Part shown: in pieces, positions 17,490-27,062 of the stretch
Position numbering within the stretch: the first letter of the stretch is position 1
How the letters are laid out: every line of letters begins with the position of its first letter
DNA from: Paeniroseomonas aquatica
GTDB lineage: Bacteria; Pseudomonadota; Alphaproteobacteria; Acetobacterales; Acetobacteraceae
NCBI RefSeq assembly: GCF_030409335.1
Contig: NZ_JAUFPN010000126.1
Coordinates: 458-50,516 of the forward strand
Direction of reading: 5' to 3'
Length of the DNA stretch: 50,059 nt
Made by a program: the position numbers and the translations under genes
The notes under the pieces: generated by a model
The model's database searches: none
What the model was told of the DNA's origin: nothing
What the model saw: only the letters and a program-made list of their open reading frames with translations

Positions 17490-20390
17490 TCAGCGCGCCT
17501 CGATCAGGCCGCGGATGCGCCGGGCCAGGCCGACGGCCTCGAAGGGCTTGGTGATCAGCGCCATCCCCGGCTCCAGCACGTCGCCGGCCAGCCCCGCCGC
17601 GTCGGCATAGCCGGTGACGAAGAGCACCCGGAGCCCCGGCCGAAGCTCCCGCGCCGCATCGGCGAGCTGGCGGCCGTTCATGCCGCCGGGCAGGCCCACG
17701 TCGGTGACCAGCAGGTCGATCCGCCGGGCGGAGCGCAGCAGGTCCAGCGCCTCCTTGCCCTCGCCCGCCTCGAGCGCGCGGTAGCCGAGGTCGCGCAGCA
17801 CCTCCACCACCACCCCGCGGACCACCGGCTCGTCCTCCACCACCAGCACCGTCTCGCCGGCGGCGGCGCCCAGGGCTTCAGCCGGCGCCGCGGCGGCCGG
17901 GCTGCCCGGGTCGACGGGCTCCGGACCATCCCCGGCCGGGTGGTGCTGCGGCAGGCAGAGCCGGACGGTGGTGCCGTCCCCCGGCGCCGAGCGGATCCGG
18001 ACATTGCCGCCCGACTGGCGGACGAAGCCGTAGATCATGGAGAGGCCGAGCCCGGTGCCCTGGCCGGTCGGCTTGGTGGTGAAGAAGGGGTCGAAGGCGC
18101 GGGCCACCACCACGGGGTCCATGCCGACGCCGGTATCGGCCACGGCGAGGCAGATGTAGTCGCCGGGGGCCACCTCGTCCCCGGCCAGCAGCCGGACATG
18201 GCCGGCGTGGATCCGCAGCCAGCCCCCCTCCGGCATCGCGTCCCGCGCATTGATGGCCAGGTTGAGGATGGCGTTCTCGAGCTGGTTGGGATCGCAGAGG
18301 GTGGGCCGCAGCCCCGGCTCGAGCTCGACCGAGAGGACGATGGCCTCGCCGATGGTGCGGCGGAGCAGCTCCTCCATCGAGCGGATGAGCGCGGCGACAT
18401 CGACCGGGCGGGGGTCGAGCGGCTGGCGCCGGGCGAAGGCCAGCAGCCGCTGGGTCAGCGCCGCGGCCCGCTGGGCCGAGGTGGTGGCGGCTTCGACGTA
18501 GCGGCCGACCTCCGAGGCGCGGCCCTCGGCGACCCGCTTCTTCAGCAGCGCCAGGGAGCCGATGATGCCGGTCAGCAGGTTGTTGAAGTCATGCGCGATG
18601 CCGCCGGTGAGCTGGCCGACCGCCTCCATCTTCTGCGCCTGGCGGAGCTGGTCCTCGGCGGCACGGAGGGCGGCGGCGGCGGTCCGCTCGGCGGTGACGT
18701 CGCGGCCCACAGCATGGATCAGCCCCTCGGCCGGCACCGCGGTCCAGGAAACCCAGTGCCAGCTGCCGTCCTTGTGCCGGTAGCGGTTCTCGAAGCGCAG
18801 GGTGGCGAGGCCCTGGCCAAGGCGGGCGGTCTCGACCAGGGTCGCCTCGTGGTCCTCGGGATGCACGAGGTCGAGGAAGCGGCTGCCCACGAGGTCTGCC
18901 TGTCCCCAGCCGAGCTGGCTGGTCCAGGCCGGGTTGACCGCGGTGACGGTGCCGTCGAAGTGGGCGACCAGCATCATGTCCTGCGACAGCAGCCAGATCC
19001 GGTCGCGCTCCCGGGTGCGTTCCACCACCCGGCCCTCGAGCGAGGAATTGACCGCACGCAGCGCCGCCTCGGCCCGGCGCTGCTCGTCGATGTCGATGTT
19101 CATGCCGACCCAGGCCCGCAACTCGCCGTCCGGGCCCAGCAGCGGGACGTTGCGCGCCATGGTCCAGCGGTGGCCGCCGGCGTGGTGGCGCAGCCGGTAG
19201 GCATGCTCGAAGGGGCGGCGCCGGGCGACGCAGTCGCGCCACAGCGCGGTGGCGGCCGCCCGGTCCTCGGGGTGGATCGCCTCGGCCCAGCCGTTGCCGC
19301 GCCATTCCGCCTCCGCCTGGCCGGTGAAGGCACGCCAGGATGGGCTGTCGCCCACCGCCAGCCCCTCGGCGTCGGAGGTCCAGACGATCTGGGCCGAGGC
19401 CTCGACCAGGGCCCGGAACCGCGCCTCGCTCTCGCTCACCGCCTGGGCGGCCGCCTGGCGCTCCGAGATGTCGATGACCGAGCCGATGTAGCCGAGGTAC
19501 TCGCCGGCGTCGCCGAATCGCGGCGCCGCCGCGTCGATCACCGCGGCATAGCTGCCGTCGCCCCGGCGCAGCCGGTAGTCGATCTGGAACGGGTGGCGGG
19601 CGGCGTTGTGGGCGAGGAAGGCGGCGTAGGCCGTGGCCTGGTCGTCCGGATGGATGGCGGCCGTCCAGCCGAAGCCCTCGCCGGCGCCGGATGGCTGGCC
19701 GGTGAATTCGTACCAGCGACGGTTGAGGTAGGTGGAACGGCCCTCCGGATCGGTGGTCCAGATCATCACCGGGGCATGGTCGGCCATGTTGCGGAAGCGG
19801 GCCTCGCTCTCGCGCATCGCCGCCTCCGCCTCGGCCCGCTGGCGGTCGGCGAGCACCTGGCCGGTGGTCTCGGTGCAGGCGCAGAACATCCCGGCGATGC
19901 GGCCGGTCTCGTCGCGCAGCGGGCTGTAGCTGAAGGTGTACCAGGTATCCTCGGGATAGCCGTGCCGCTGCATGACCAGGTGCATGTTCTCGACCCAGGT
20001 CGCCTCGCCCTCCAGGGCGCGGCGGACCAGCGGGCCGATGTCGTCCCAGATCTCGGACCAGATCTCCCGGAAGGGCCGGCCGAGCGCCGCCGGATGGCGG
20101 GTGCCGAGGATGGGCCGGTAGCTGTCGTTGTAGAGGAAACTCAGCTTCTCGCCCCAGGCGAGGAACATGGGCTGGCGCGATTCCAGCATCAGCTGCGCCA
20201 CGACGCGCAGGCTGGCGGGCCAGCCCTCGGGCGGGCCGAGGGCGCTCCGGCTCCAGTCCAGGGTCCGGATGGCCTCGGCCATCCCGTCGCGGCAGCGGGG
20301 CATCCAGGCCAGCGGGGCAGGGGGGGCCGTGCCCGGGCCGCCGGCGGGCCCGGTCGCAGGGCCACTCATCAACGGCGGGCCGGGCGCCAC
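17490..20390 (-). CDS. PAS-rich hybrid histidine kinase with receiver domain
   Basis: About 966 aa, soluble. It starts either at GTG 20390 or at ATG 20369 (MSGPATGP). The N-terminal ~200 residues form a divergent PAS domain of the kind seen in many alphaproteobacterial kinases ([19 protein letters not shown], then [15 protein letters not shown]). Three further PAS domains follow (starting near [24 protein letters not shown] and [12 protein letters not shown]). The HisKA His is in GGIAHDFNN, the ATPase boxes include DTGVGMD and GTGLGLSM, and the receiver has VLVVEDEP with its Asp in [11 protein letters not shown]. Signal and target are unknown. It is the last intact core gene before the island boundary. 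Confidence 0.92.
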   Translation of the reverse strand: MAPGPPLMSGPATGPAGGPGTAPPAPLAWMPRCRDGMAEAIRTLDWSRSALGPPEGWPASLRVVAQLMLESRQPMFLAWGEKLSFLYNDSYRPILGTRHPAALGRPFREIWSEIWDDIGPLVRRALEGEATWVENMHLVMQRHGYPEDTWYTFSYSPLRDETGRIAGMFCACTETTGQVLADRQRAEAEAAMRESEARFRNMADHAPVMIWTTDPEGRSTYLNRRWYEFTGQPSGAGEGFGWTAAIHPDDQATAYAAFLAHNAARHPFQIDYRLRRGDGSYAAVIDAAAPRFGDAGEYLGYIGSVIDISERQAAAQAVSESEARFRALVEASAQIVWTSDAEGLAVGDSPSWRAFTGQAEAEWRGNGWAEAIHPEDRAAATALWRDCVARRRPFEHAYRLRHHAGGHRWTMARNVPLLGPDGELRAWVGMNIDIDEQRRAEAALRAVNSSLEGRVVERTRERDRIWLLSQDMMLVAHFDGTVTAVNPAWTSQLGWGQADLVGSRFLDLVHPEDHEATLVETARLGQGLATLRFENRYRHKDGSWHWVSWTAVPAEGLIHAVGRDVTAERTAAAALRAAEDQLRQAQKMEAVGQLTGGIAHDFNNLLTGIIGSLALLKKRVAEGRASEVGRYVEAATTSAQRAAALTQRLLAFARRQPLDPRPVDVAALIRSMEELLRRTIGEAIVLSVELEPGLRPTLCDPNQLENAILNLAINARDAMPEGGWLRIHAGHVRLLAGDEVAPGDYICLAVADTGVGMDPVVVARAFDPFFTTKPTGQGTGLGLSMIYGFVRQSGGNVRIRSAPGDGTTVRLCLPQHHPAGDGPEPVDPGSPAAAAPAEALGAAAGETVLVVEDEPVVRGVVVEVLRDLGYRALEAGEGKEALDLLRSARRIDLLVTDVGLPGGMNGRQLADAARELRPGLRVLFVTGYADAAGLAGDVLEPGMALITKPFEAVGLARRIRGLIEAR

Positions 20391-20613
20391 CGGGCCGGCC
20401 TATTCCGCATGCTGCGCCGCCGCCCTGGCCCCTGTCTCGTGGTCCATGCCCCTGCCCGTCTGCCAAGGTTGCCGGTCCGACGCCGGTGCGGCGTCCGGCG
20501 TGCATCCTTCCATCCCAGCGGCGGCGGAGGGTTCCGGTTCCATGGGGTGCCCAATCCGCCGCAACGTCAACCCTGGGTCGAAGGCCGGGCCGCCGGTCCG
20601 GGCCGGCCGGTCC

Positions 20614-20735
20614 TCACATGCCGAGGGCACGCTTGTAGAGGTCGAGCAGGGTCTCCTGTTCCTCGACCTCGGCCGGCTCCTTCTTGCGGAGCGAGATCAG
20701 GGTGCGCACCACCTTGACGTCGAAGCCTTTTCCAC
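20614..20735 (-). pseudogene. 3' fragment of gapR-like gene (DUF2312), cut by the island
   Basis: The minus strand encodes about 40 residues reading [18 protein letters not shown], then an acidic linker and [11 protein letters not shown] before TGA. This is the conserved C-terminal half of the GapR nucleoid-associated family (DUF2312), which binds overtwisted DNA. Upstream the frame hits a stop at 20755-20757 with no start codon between, so the N-terminal half is missing. Base composition falls abruptly at about 20735. The missing 5' part is not elsewhere in the window and presumably lies beyond the other end of the island. gapR is usually essential or important, so an intact copy elsewhere would be expected. 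Confidence 0.8.
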
Positions 20736-20784
20736 CCCTCGAAAATTTGTATCCTCACCCGAAGATCCTTGCCACCTCGCGACT

Positions 20785-20813
20785 TTGCAACCCGAATTCA
20801 GACCCTACATACT
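20785..20813 (+). promoter_or_regulatory. Possible sigma-70 promoter of the recombinase operon
   Basis: TTGCAA (20785-20790) and CATACT (20808-20813) are separated by exactly 17 bases, each matching four of six consensus positions. They lie 20-40 bp upstream of the first recombinase start, in the AT-richer DNA just inside the island edge. The region is also where recombinase arm or core sites should lie. Assignment is by eye only. Confidence 0.3.
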
Positions 20814-20832
20814 TCGTATTATCACCCACGCA

Positions 20833-22302
20833 ATGGAGGGGGAAGCCGTGTTGGAGGAGATGAGTATAACGGAGTCCTTAAGCGCACCTTTTAGCGTTGT
20901 CCGAACGCTTCCGACGATTACCAAGGAGGGGATCGAGCACCTACCATTCCTTTTTATGGACCAGGACGGGGCGGATTCATGTTGGCATCTGGAAGCGTTG
21001 GTGTATGCGCGTAGTGCCCGAGCCGGTTACGACTTGCCGACAGTCGAGCACGATCTTGAGGTAGTAGGACGCTTGTTCGATTTCTACCGTGTGTTTTGGA
21101 CCGGAGCTACGTTGACTGAAGATGATTTTGATTACCTGATTTATGCGTTTCTTGCTTGGCGTCATCGGGGCACAATTCAGAATGGGGCTTCTGTTCTGGG
21201 AGGGCTGCGGTGGCAACCGCTCGCTTTTACTTCGCTCCAAAGTGAATTTAGGTCGCTTGTTAGATATTGCCACTTTTCTTCTCGGACCTGGGGGCACGTC
21301 TCCATCGGGCGCTTCCGCCAGCAACTTAATCCTGACGGCGTTGCGCTGGCGAGAATGAAGAACTTAGGCAAAGAGCGCGAGCGGGATTTCCTCGTTCATC
21401 TCGGCGCATCAAGGGACCGCTGGGCTTCGGCGCTTGAGAAGGCCGTTGTAGAGATGCCTCCCGTCGCTATTCCGGAACGAAATGCGTCCAAAGCCGGCCT
21501 GAGCATTATGAATGACGCGCAGGTATGGGCTATTATCAATGCAGAAAAAAATCCAGTCTTCCGGGCACTGTGGTTGGTGGGCGCCTTCGGTGGCATTCGC
21601 ATCAGCGAGCAACTGAACACCTGGCAAATCGATGTTCTTCCTGGATCTTATCGTAAACTGGCGTTTGACTATGATGAAGGCGCTGAAATTTTATTTCTCC
21701 GCGCTGATCCAGTTCATTCACGATACGTTGGTGATCTCGGAAAACAAGGCGATACGCGCAAACAGTATTTGCACAAACAATACAATCTCCTACCGAGGAA
21801 CGCGCTCGGTCGGCGGGATCCACTGTATGCGGGATGGAAAGGTACCCTGTCGATTAACAGCGATTTCCGTATTTCGGAGGTGTTTTGGATTGACAGGCAG
21901 GCCGCCGCCTTATTCGCAGAGTGTGCAAGAGAGATAAGGGAGTTTCACCGACTTCACAAATCGAGTGAACGGCATCCCTATCTCTATGTAAATATGGCAG
22001 ATCCAACATTAGAATACCGCGGTGCGCCTTTAAAAAAGAGTAATGTCGAGGCTGCATTTGAGCGAGCATGTCGTCGCTGTGGAATAGAGCCCCATCGGTG
22101 GGGCGTCAGAATTCACGGGCTTCGACACTACTACAAAAGCTGCGCGGAGTCTCTTGGGATAGCTCCTGATCATATTCAGCTAATGATGGGACATAGCCGG
22201 ATACAGTCGCAGCAAAACTATGGACGCGGGGCACGAGAGGTCGCCAAGCAGCTATCTGAAGCACGCGAGCAACGTAAAAGCATATCTAAGGATCAAAAGT
22301 GA
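20833..22302 (+). CDS. Tyrosine recombinase, first of a recombinase trio (GmtY-like)
   Basis: Site-specific integrase of about 480-490 aa. The C-terminal catalytic domain has an Arg in FGGIRISEQLN (~residue 255), the HGLRHYY box (H-x-x-R, ~427-430), the GHSRI histidine and a QQNYGR tyrosine (~461). The N-terminal half would be the arm and core-binding region. The start is uncertain: ATG 20833, GTG 20848 (preceded by a GGAGGGGG run) and ATG 20860 are all in frame. Its stop overlaps the next gene's GTG by four bases. Codon composition is far less GC-rich than in the preceding 20 kb. By order and size it corresponds to GmtY of Gamma-Mobile-Trio islands. A Tn554 TnpA-like assignment is the main alternative. 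Confidence 0.85.
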   Translation: MEGEAVLEEMSITESLSAPFSVVRTLPTITKEGIEHLPFLFMDQDGADSCWHLEALVYARSARAGYDLPTVEHDLEVVGRLFDFYRVFWTGATLTEDDFDYLIYAFLAWRHRGTIQNGASVLGGLRWQPLAFTSLQSEFRSLVRYCHFSSRTWGHVSIGRFRQQLNPDGVALARMKNLGKERERDFLVHLGASRDRWASALEKAVVEMPPVAIPERNASKAGLSIMNDAQVWAIINAEKNPVFRALWLVGAFGGIRISEQLNTWQIDVLPGSYRKLAFDYDEGAEILFLRADPVHSRYVGDLGKQGDTRKQYLHKQYNLLPRNALGRRDPLYAGWKGTLSINSDFRISEVFWIDRQAAALFAECAREIREFHRLHKSSERHPYLYVNMADPTLEYRGAPLKKSNVEAAFERACRRCGIEPHRWGVRIHGLRHYYKSCAESLGIAPDHIQLMMGHSRIQSQQNYGRGAREVAKQLSEAREQRKSISKDQK

Positions 22303-25300
22303 CCTACCGGTATGAAGTAACGAGTGCAACCAATACAGTTACGCTAGATACAGATGGTGTAGCCTATTCCAACGCTGCGGGATCGTCGGTGCTAGTTGGA
22401 ATCCGCACCATCTCGATGTCGGAGCTTCGCTCACTTTGGGCTTCTTTCAAAGATCAGCTTCGGCACGCGTTGAGCGATGCGCTTAGCAAAACGCCGCCTG
22501 AATTTGTGAGTTGGCACATTTACGGCGAAAAATTTGATTTAAGTCCAAAGATTATATCTTCGAACAGCTGCGTGGGCTTCAAAAGGAAGGCTGTCGGGTA
22601 TCCAAAGCTGCATTACATGCGGCAATCAGCTATTGTCCAAGCTTTGCTCGATCTAGGCTTGGTGCCCAAAACCGATGCGCACGGAAAACCAAGAAAGAAT
22701 ATTCCAAGAGGCGCTGGGGGGGCACCCGCTTTTTGCCAGGATTTGCCCTCAGAACTGCAACTCAAAGTTATGCGACAGGCATTCAGCGACCCTTACATGT
22801 CGCTTGATGACATCCTGACGCTTCCCAGCCAAAATAGTGTCGTGGATATTGAGGCCATAGAAAAAGCGTTTGCAGAGTGCCGGGATGCTGATGACGTTAT
22901 GCGGCACTTGGCCGCAATGTTATGGGACTTCGATCGACTGCAGGATACGATGGCTCTAGGCGGTAGGGGTGCCGGTCTCCATTACGCCGCACCTTGGTTC
23001 CTTATGTATCTCGCACGAGAGGATTACATTCTCTTTCCTCGTCTTATATATCCAGACTCCTTGTTACCAAGATTTGTGGCGCCCTTGCTTTGGACATTTT
23101 TTATGCCGAAGGCAGCAAGAAACTTAGCGCTTCATCTAGTCAAGCACCCTGGTGAAGATCAGTGGACATACACGCGTCCCGTCCTCCGAGAACTTTTTCT
23201 TTATACGAATTTTTTTAGACTTGAAACAAGTACCATAGCATTTGCACATTTCGTAAATTTTAAGCGTGAATATACATTATCTGAGACTGGGGCAGAAGTT
23301 GTACGCGAGGGTGCTGGGGTACTATCTCATGGCCTAAATCGTCTCTTTGATGCTTACTTAAATTTTCATGGAAAAACCTGGGAGGATGTCGGCTCAGACG
23401 CAAGATATTTTGGAGGTGGGTACAGAATTACTTCCGACAATTCAAGAGATGCCTTTTCCTGGGTGGAGCAACCTAAGGGCCATAAGCTTGTGCTTTATCG
23501 CAAGCACATCGGAGAGCCTCCAGAGACATTCCCGGGGCATATTCAGGAGTGGGCACGTGATCTGCGAGCTATTTTGCTCTTGTATGGAGTTCAGTCTCCC
23601 GCGAATAAGATTGATTCACTAAACTATTGGCTAATTTTCTTGATGAAATTGGGAGATGACGCACCGAGAAACTGGTGCGAAGTTGAACGCGAGCGACACA
23701 TTAATCATGTTGGTTTAGCTGTCCACCTAACCTTTGTCGACTTCATACGCAGTCTTGATCGGGACACTCGTTTTCGTATTTTGCCGGATATCCAACAAGC
23801 TTGGCATTTGGCCGCAGTGCGAGATGGTTTCCTGGGAAAACTTACTAACCCAATCGACCCAAATGTCGACAATCTAGGATTTACTGATCCAAATTCGGGG
23901 GAAAATCGTACGCGGCGACAGGCAATGCCCGACGATCTCTACCAGCTCGTTATCAGAGAAAATCGACGGAATAACTATGAGTTTGCCAAGTCGACGGTTT
24001 CCAAAGCAGGAGCACGGCCTGCGCGAAATATTCATTGGCGGTCCGTTAATGATCCGAGCACCAAGCAGCGAGTTGAGGTGTTCTGGCCTGGTATACCTAT
24101 CATGCTCGACATGATTTTAAGCCAAGGCCTGAGGCAGGCCTCTGCGATGTGGGCAGACTCGGGTGAGGGCGACGAGTTTTGGGTGAATACCGAAACCCTA
24201 GAATACTATCCAAACCCACTTCCTATGCGCACGTTAGGACGGCAGCTGGGTTTTTTACGTGTCTGCCAACTTGGCCCCAAGAAGGATGACAAGGTTCTTG
24301 GGATGTACGTCGCTGTGAATAAGACTGGGCCGTACGAAGTTGCTTGGGTCGATCCTGCGACCGCGACAGCCTATCAGGAAATGCGCGCTTGGCAGGCCCG
24401 ATATACCCCAAGGCGGACACCGACGAAGGCTAGCCGCGATGATATTCAAAAGCTTTATGCGGGTCAGGGTACGATTCCTGAAGTGTACCCTTTATTTAGG
24501 GACCCGGAGTCTCGGTCTGGACACCCACCTTCATCGACGACCCTTTACGCGTATTGGGGCACGCTGCTTGGACACTGCGAAAAAATCTTCGAACAGACGA
24601 CTGGGCGGTTTGAGTCTTGCTTGGTAAATGGCAAGCCAAGATGGGATTTACATTCGTTACGCGTAACCACGATTTCGATCTTGCTTGAGCACGGTGTCGA
24701 ACCCTGGATCGTAGCTGAGCTTGCTGGGCACGCCTCTGTCACCATGACATGGCGCTATAAGGCACGAGATGGGCGTAAAACACACGCCGCGCTACAAAAG
24801 ATCCATGAAGAACGTCGCCTACTGGCGATTCAAAAATTGCAGGAACTTGGTGACCATTTTATTGAAAATGAGGACGACTTAGATGTCCGTTTGAAGGATA
24901 TTCTGGGGCCGTTTGTTAAATTCAGAGAAGATAACAACGGAGAAACGCTTTTACGTCAGCAGATGACGGAGGGCGGTCGCTATGAGACGTATGCACATGG
25001 CCTTTGCCCGGGTGGTGATTGTGCCACTGGCGGCGTGATCTACAAAAATGCATATCAACCAGTTTTTAGGCCGCGTGCTTGTTCACAGTGCCGGCACCGG
25101 GTTACAGGTCCACAGTTTTTGGCTGGGCTTGTAAACCGCTTGAACAGCTTCATGATTGAAATTAAGTCGTCTATGGACACAGAGGCTGATTTAAATCGGC
25201 AGATCGAGGAGATCGAAGATCAGGGGAAAGGCGGTGGTGGAAAGGTTGTCGCTCTTGGTGCGCTCATTCGACGGGAGCGGGAGTTGCGCGACAATCTCTG

Positions 25301-25811
25301 GGGTGAATGGTGCGCCGAATTGGCGACCATTCGTCAGTGCGAAAAGGAGCAAGACAGCGCGAGCAAAGGGTCAAATATGCCTTTAATTACACGTCAAAGC
25401 GGGGAAGATTTCAAACTGCACCTTGACACTGTGCATCAGATGGCTCTGTTGCACAATGTTCTTACAGATAGCGATATTATTCTCGGGGCCAGCCTCGAAG
25501 TTCCAGCCGGCTTACGAGAGCGTCGAGACACATTGTTACTCGAGGTAGCTCGTAATAATGATCTGGCGCCAGTATTCTATAAGCTTGCCCCGAGCCGGCG
25601 CAAGAAGGCATTGCAGCATTTTGGTGACCTGCTTCTCGGCCATATCGACGGTGTTTCCGAGCTTCAGCAACTCATTGATGGCGACCTCACGACACGCGAA
25701 CTTCCTGCGCTCGAGGTTGAACTAGAGGAATTTGTAGCAGCGGTGGAACGCGATTCGGCTCACCAACTCGATCAGATTAAGCCAGTGGCGTTGCGCGGGA
25801 GAGCCGACTGA
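22299..25811 (+). CDS. Very large tyrosine recombinase with C-terminal Cys cluster (GmtZ/VPA1269-like)
   Basis: A 1170-aa protein starting at GTG 22299. The first ~580 residues match no domain I recognise. A tyrosine recombinase catalytic domain follows: Arg in SQGLRQASAMW (~610), HSLRVTTISILLEHG (~784), AGHASVTMTWRYK with His ~809 and Tyr ~819. C-terminal to it is a cysteine cluster, HGLCPGGDCATGG (~900) and CSQCRHRVTGP (~925), probably metal-binding. A charged, likely coiled-coil region follows to the end. Ordinary integrases are 300-450 aa. The combination of large N-terminus, late catalytic domain and Cys cluster resembles the VPA1269 family, named GmtZ in Gamma-Mobile-Trio islands. It presumably acts with the upstream recombinase in excision and integration. 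Confidence 0.8.
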   Translation: MTYRYEVTSATNTVTLDTDGVAYSNAAGSSVLVGIRTISMSELRSLWASFKDQLRHALSDALSKTPPEFVSWHIYGEKFDLSPKIISSNSCVGFKRKAVGYPKLHYMRQSAIVQALLDLGLVPKTDAHGKPRKNIPRGAGGAPAFCQDLPSELQLKVMRQAFSDPYMSLDDILTLPSQNSVVDIEAIEKAFAECRDADDVMRHLAAMLWDFDRLQDTMALGGRGAGLHYAAPWFLMYLAREDYILFPRLIYPDSLLPRFVAPLLWTFFMPKAARNLALHLVKHPGEDQWTYTRPVLRELFLYTNFFRLETSTIAFAHFVNFKREYTLSETGAEVVREGAGVLSHGLNRLFDAYLNFHGKTWEDVGSDARYFGGGYRITSDNSRDAFSWVEQPKGHKLVLYRKHIGEPPETFPGHIQEWARDLRAILLLYGVQSPANKIDSLNYWLIFLMKLGDDAPRNWCEVERERHINHVGLAVHLTFVDFIRSLDRDTRFRILPDIQQAWHLAAVRDGFLGKLTNPIDPNVDNLGFTDPNSGENRTRRQAMPDDLYQLVIRENRRNNYEFAKSTVSKAGARPARNIHWRSVNDPSTKQRVEVFWPGIPIMLDMILSQGLRQASAMWADSGEGDEFWVNTETLEYYPNPLPMRTLGRQLGFLRVCQLGPKKDDKVLGMYVAVNKTGPYEVAWVDPATATAYQEMRAWQARYTPRRTPTKASRDDIQKLYAGQGTIPEVYPLFRDPESRSGHPPSSTTLYAYWGTLLGHCEKIFEQTTGRFESCLVNGKPRWDLHSLRVTTISILLEHGVEPWIVAELAGHASVTMTWRYKARDGRKTHAALQKIHEERRLLAIQKLQELGDHFIENEDDLDVRLKDILGPFVKFREDNNGETLLRQQMTEGGRYETYAHGLCPGGDCATGGVIYKNAYQPVFRPRACSQCRHRVTGPQFLAGLVNRLNSFMIEIKSSMDTEADLNRQIEEIEDQGKGGGGKVVALGALIRRERELRDNLWGEWCAELATIRQCEKEQDSASKGSNMPLITRQSGEDFKLHLDTVHQMALLHNVLTDSDIILGASLEVPAGLRERRDTLLLEVARNNDLAPVFYKLAPSRRKKALQHFGDLLLGHIDGVSELQQLIDGDLTTRELPALEVELEEFVAAVERDSAHQLDQIKPVALRGRAD

Positions 25812-26608
25812 TGGTGCAGCGAGCGTCAGAGCACATTTTGGTACGGCTCAGGAGTCAAGCGGAGACCTATGAAAAATCTGAGGTCCGGCTTGGTTCGATT
25901 GAGCGCCTAGTTACTGCTTGCGATGCGATAGAAAGTGGCGCGGCCGCCATCCTTTTATGCAAAATAGAAGGGTCCGACCTGGGCCTCGCTCGAACTCCCA
26001 AGATAAATCCTTCTAATATAGAAAAATACGTGCGAGCGCGGCAAAAACAGGGCTCTCAAGAGTGGACCGGCCCAACTCGGGTCTTTATAGCCTCAGACAG
26101 CGAACTAAAAGCGTACGTCACTGCCCGCGAGGATGAGCGACTTAAGCCAGCAGAGATAAGTAAGCGTCCCTCGCAGCGACAGAAGGATATTGAAGACACG
26201 GTGAGCCAGATACAGAGCATTGAAATGCGCCAAATCGTCAGGCACGATTTGGAAGAGGGCCGTCTTACAAGAAGGCGGTTAGATATCCTCACCGCTGGGC
26301 TTCGGACCCTGCCGGGCATTGATGTAGATGCATTACTGCGCGGCACACCTGGCGGTTCCCAAAACCGACCGGCGATTGGTGGCGAGGGCGTTTCGGCCTC
26401 CCTTACCCTTAGCCCTGAAGAGAAGGGAATTCTAAAGCGACTTTTGGACAGGCTGGCAGATACAGCCGAAATGGCCCGGGCAGGTCTGGAAAGCGACGGG
26501 CGTCGTCTTCGGCTGGCAATAGCGCCTCGAACAACCATTATTCGCCCCGATGAAATGAGTCTCCTGCGTCAGTTAGCGCAATTGGAGGACGTAAATGGCA
26601 AAGCGTGA
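25811..26608 (+). CDS. Uncharacterised 265-aa third member of the recombinase operon (GmtX position)
   Basis: The start overlaps the upstream stop by one base (TGATG). I recognise no firm domain. The N-terminal ~100 residues are a mixed alpha/beta segment with IERLVTACDAIESGA and a NIEKYVRARQKQG helix. The middle is charged and helical (ERLKPAEISKRPSQRQKD). The C-terminal third is rich in Leu/Arg helices. It occupies the place of GmtX in the Gamma-Mobile-Trio arrangement, but the resemblance is positional and I cannot confirm homology by eye. A DNA-binding accessory of the recombinases is the simplest inference. Confidence 0.65.
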   Translation: MVQRASEHILVRLRSQAETYEKSEVRLGSIERLVTACDAIESGAAAILLCKIEGSDLGLARTPKINPSNIEKYVRARQKQGSQEWTGPTRVFIASDSELKAYVTAREDERLKPAEISKRPSQRQKDIEDTVSQIQSIEMRQIVRHDLEEGRLTRRRLDILTAGLRTLPGIDVDALLRGTPGGSQNRPAIGGEGVSASLTLSPEEKGILKRLLDRLADTAEMARAGLESDGRRLRLAIAPRTTIIRPDEMSLLRQLAQLEDVNGKA

Positions 26609-27062
26609 TGTGGTGGCTGATATTCTTTGCCGCCTGAACGCTTTTATTGAACAGGGTGGCCAAATCCCGGGCACGGTTGATGGCAAGGTAAACGTGCTGG
26701 CCCTCTGTCGGGAACTCGGCTTGGCGGAGGCTGACGCCCAGCATTTCCATCGCAAGGACGCTATAAAGTCCGCCGTCAACGTACTCGCCGAGGAGCGAGC
26801 GTTGCGGGCCATCGGGGCGCGCGGTCAGCCGATGGAAGTGGCCGAGCAAAAACTGGAGGAGCGTATCAGTCGTGCTCAGAGCGATGCTCGTCAGGATGCC
26901 ATTGCTGCGACCGAAGCGTCCGCAGCGATTTCTGCGCTGGCTGAGGAACTGCGGGCCGCGCAAGGTGAGGTTTCAGAACTTCGAACTCAGAACCGAGCCC
27001 TGACCGAACGCCTCCGTCTCGTAGAAGAGTGCGGTTTGGTATTTGATACCGGGAACTGGTGA
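26595..27062 (+). CDS. Small HTH plus coiled-coil protein of the recombinase operon
   Basis: A 155-aa protein overlapping the previous gene by 14 bp, with its own GGAGG site before ATG 26595. Residues ~25-65 contain KVNVLALCRELGLAEADAQ, which looks like a small helix-turn-helix. Residues ~75-145 are heptad-like and rich in Glu/Ala/Leu/Arg, so a coiled coil is expected. In shape it recalls TnpC-type accessory proteins that assist paired tyrosine recombinases in Tn554-like elements. Homology is not shown. Its stop overlaps the helicase start. Confidence 0.65.
   Translation: MAKRDVVADILCRLNAFIEQGGQIPGTVDGKVNVLALCRELGLAEADAQHFHRKDAIKSAVNVLAEERALRAIGARGQPMEVAEQKLEERISRAQSDARQDAIAATEASAAISALAEELRAAQGEVSELRTQNRALTERLRLVEECGLVFDTGNW

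Noticed and set aside
20600-20740. tRNA as island attachment site
   Set aside because: The boundary falls in a protein-coding fragment (gapR-like). No cloverleaf could be found there.
20833-25811. RIT element (three adjacent similar integrases)
   Set aside because: Only two proteins have tyrosine recombinase catalytic residues, and the second is far too large. The third gene product lacks them.
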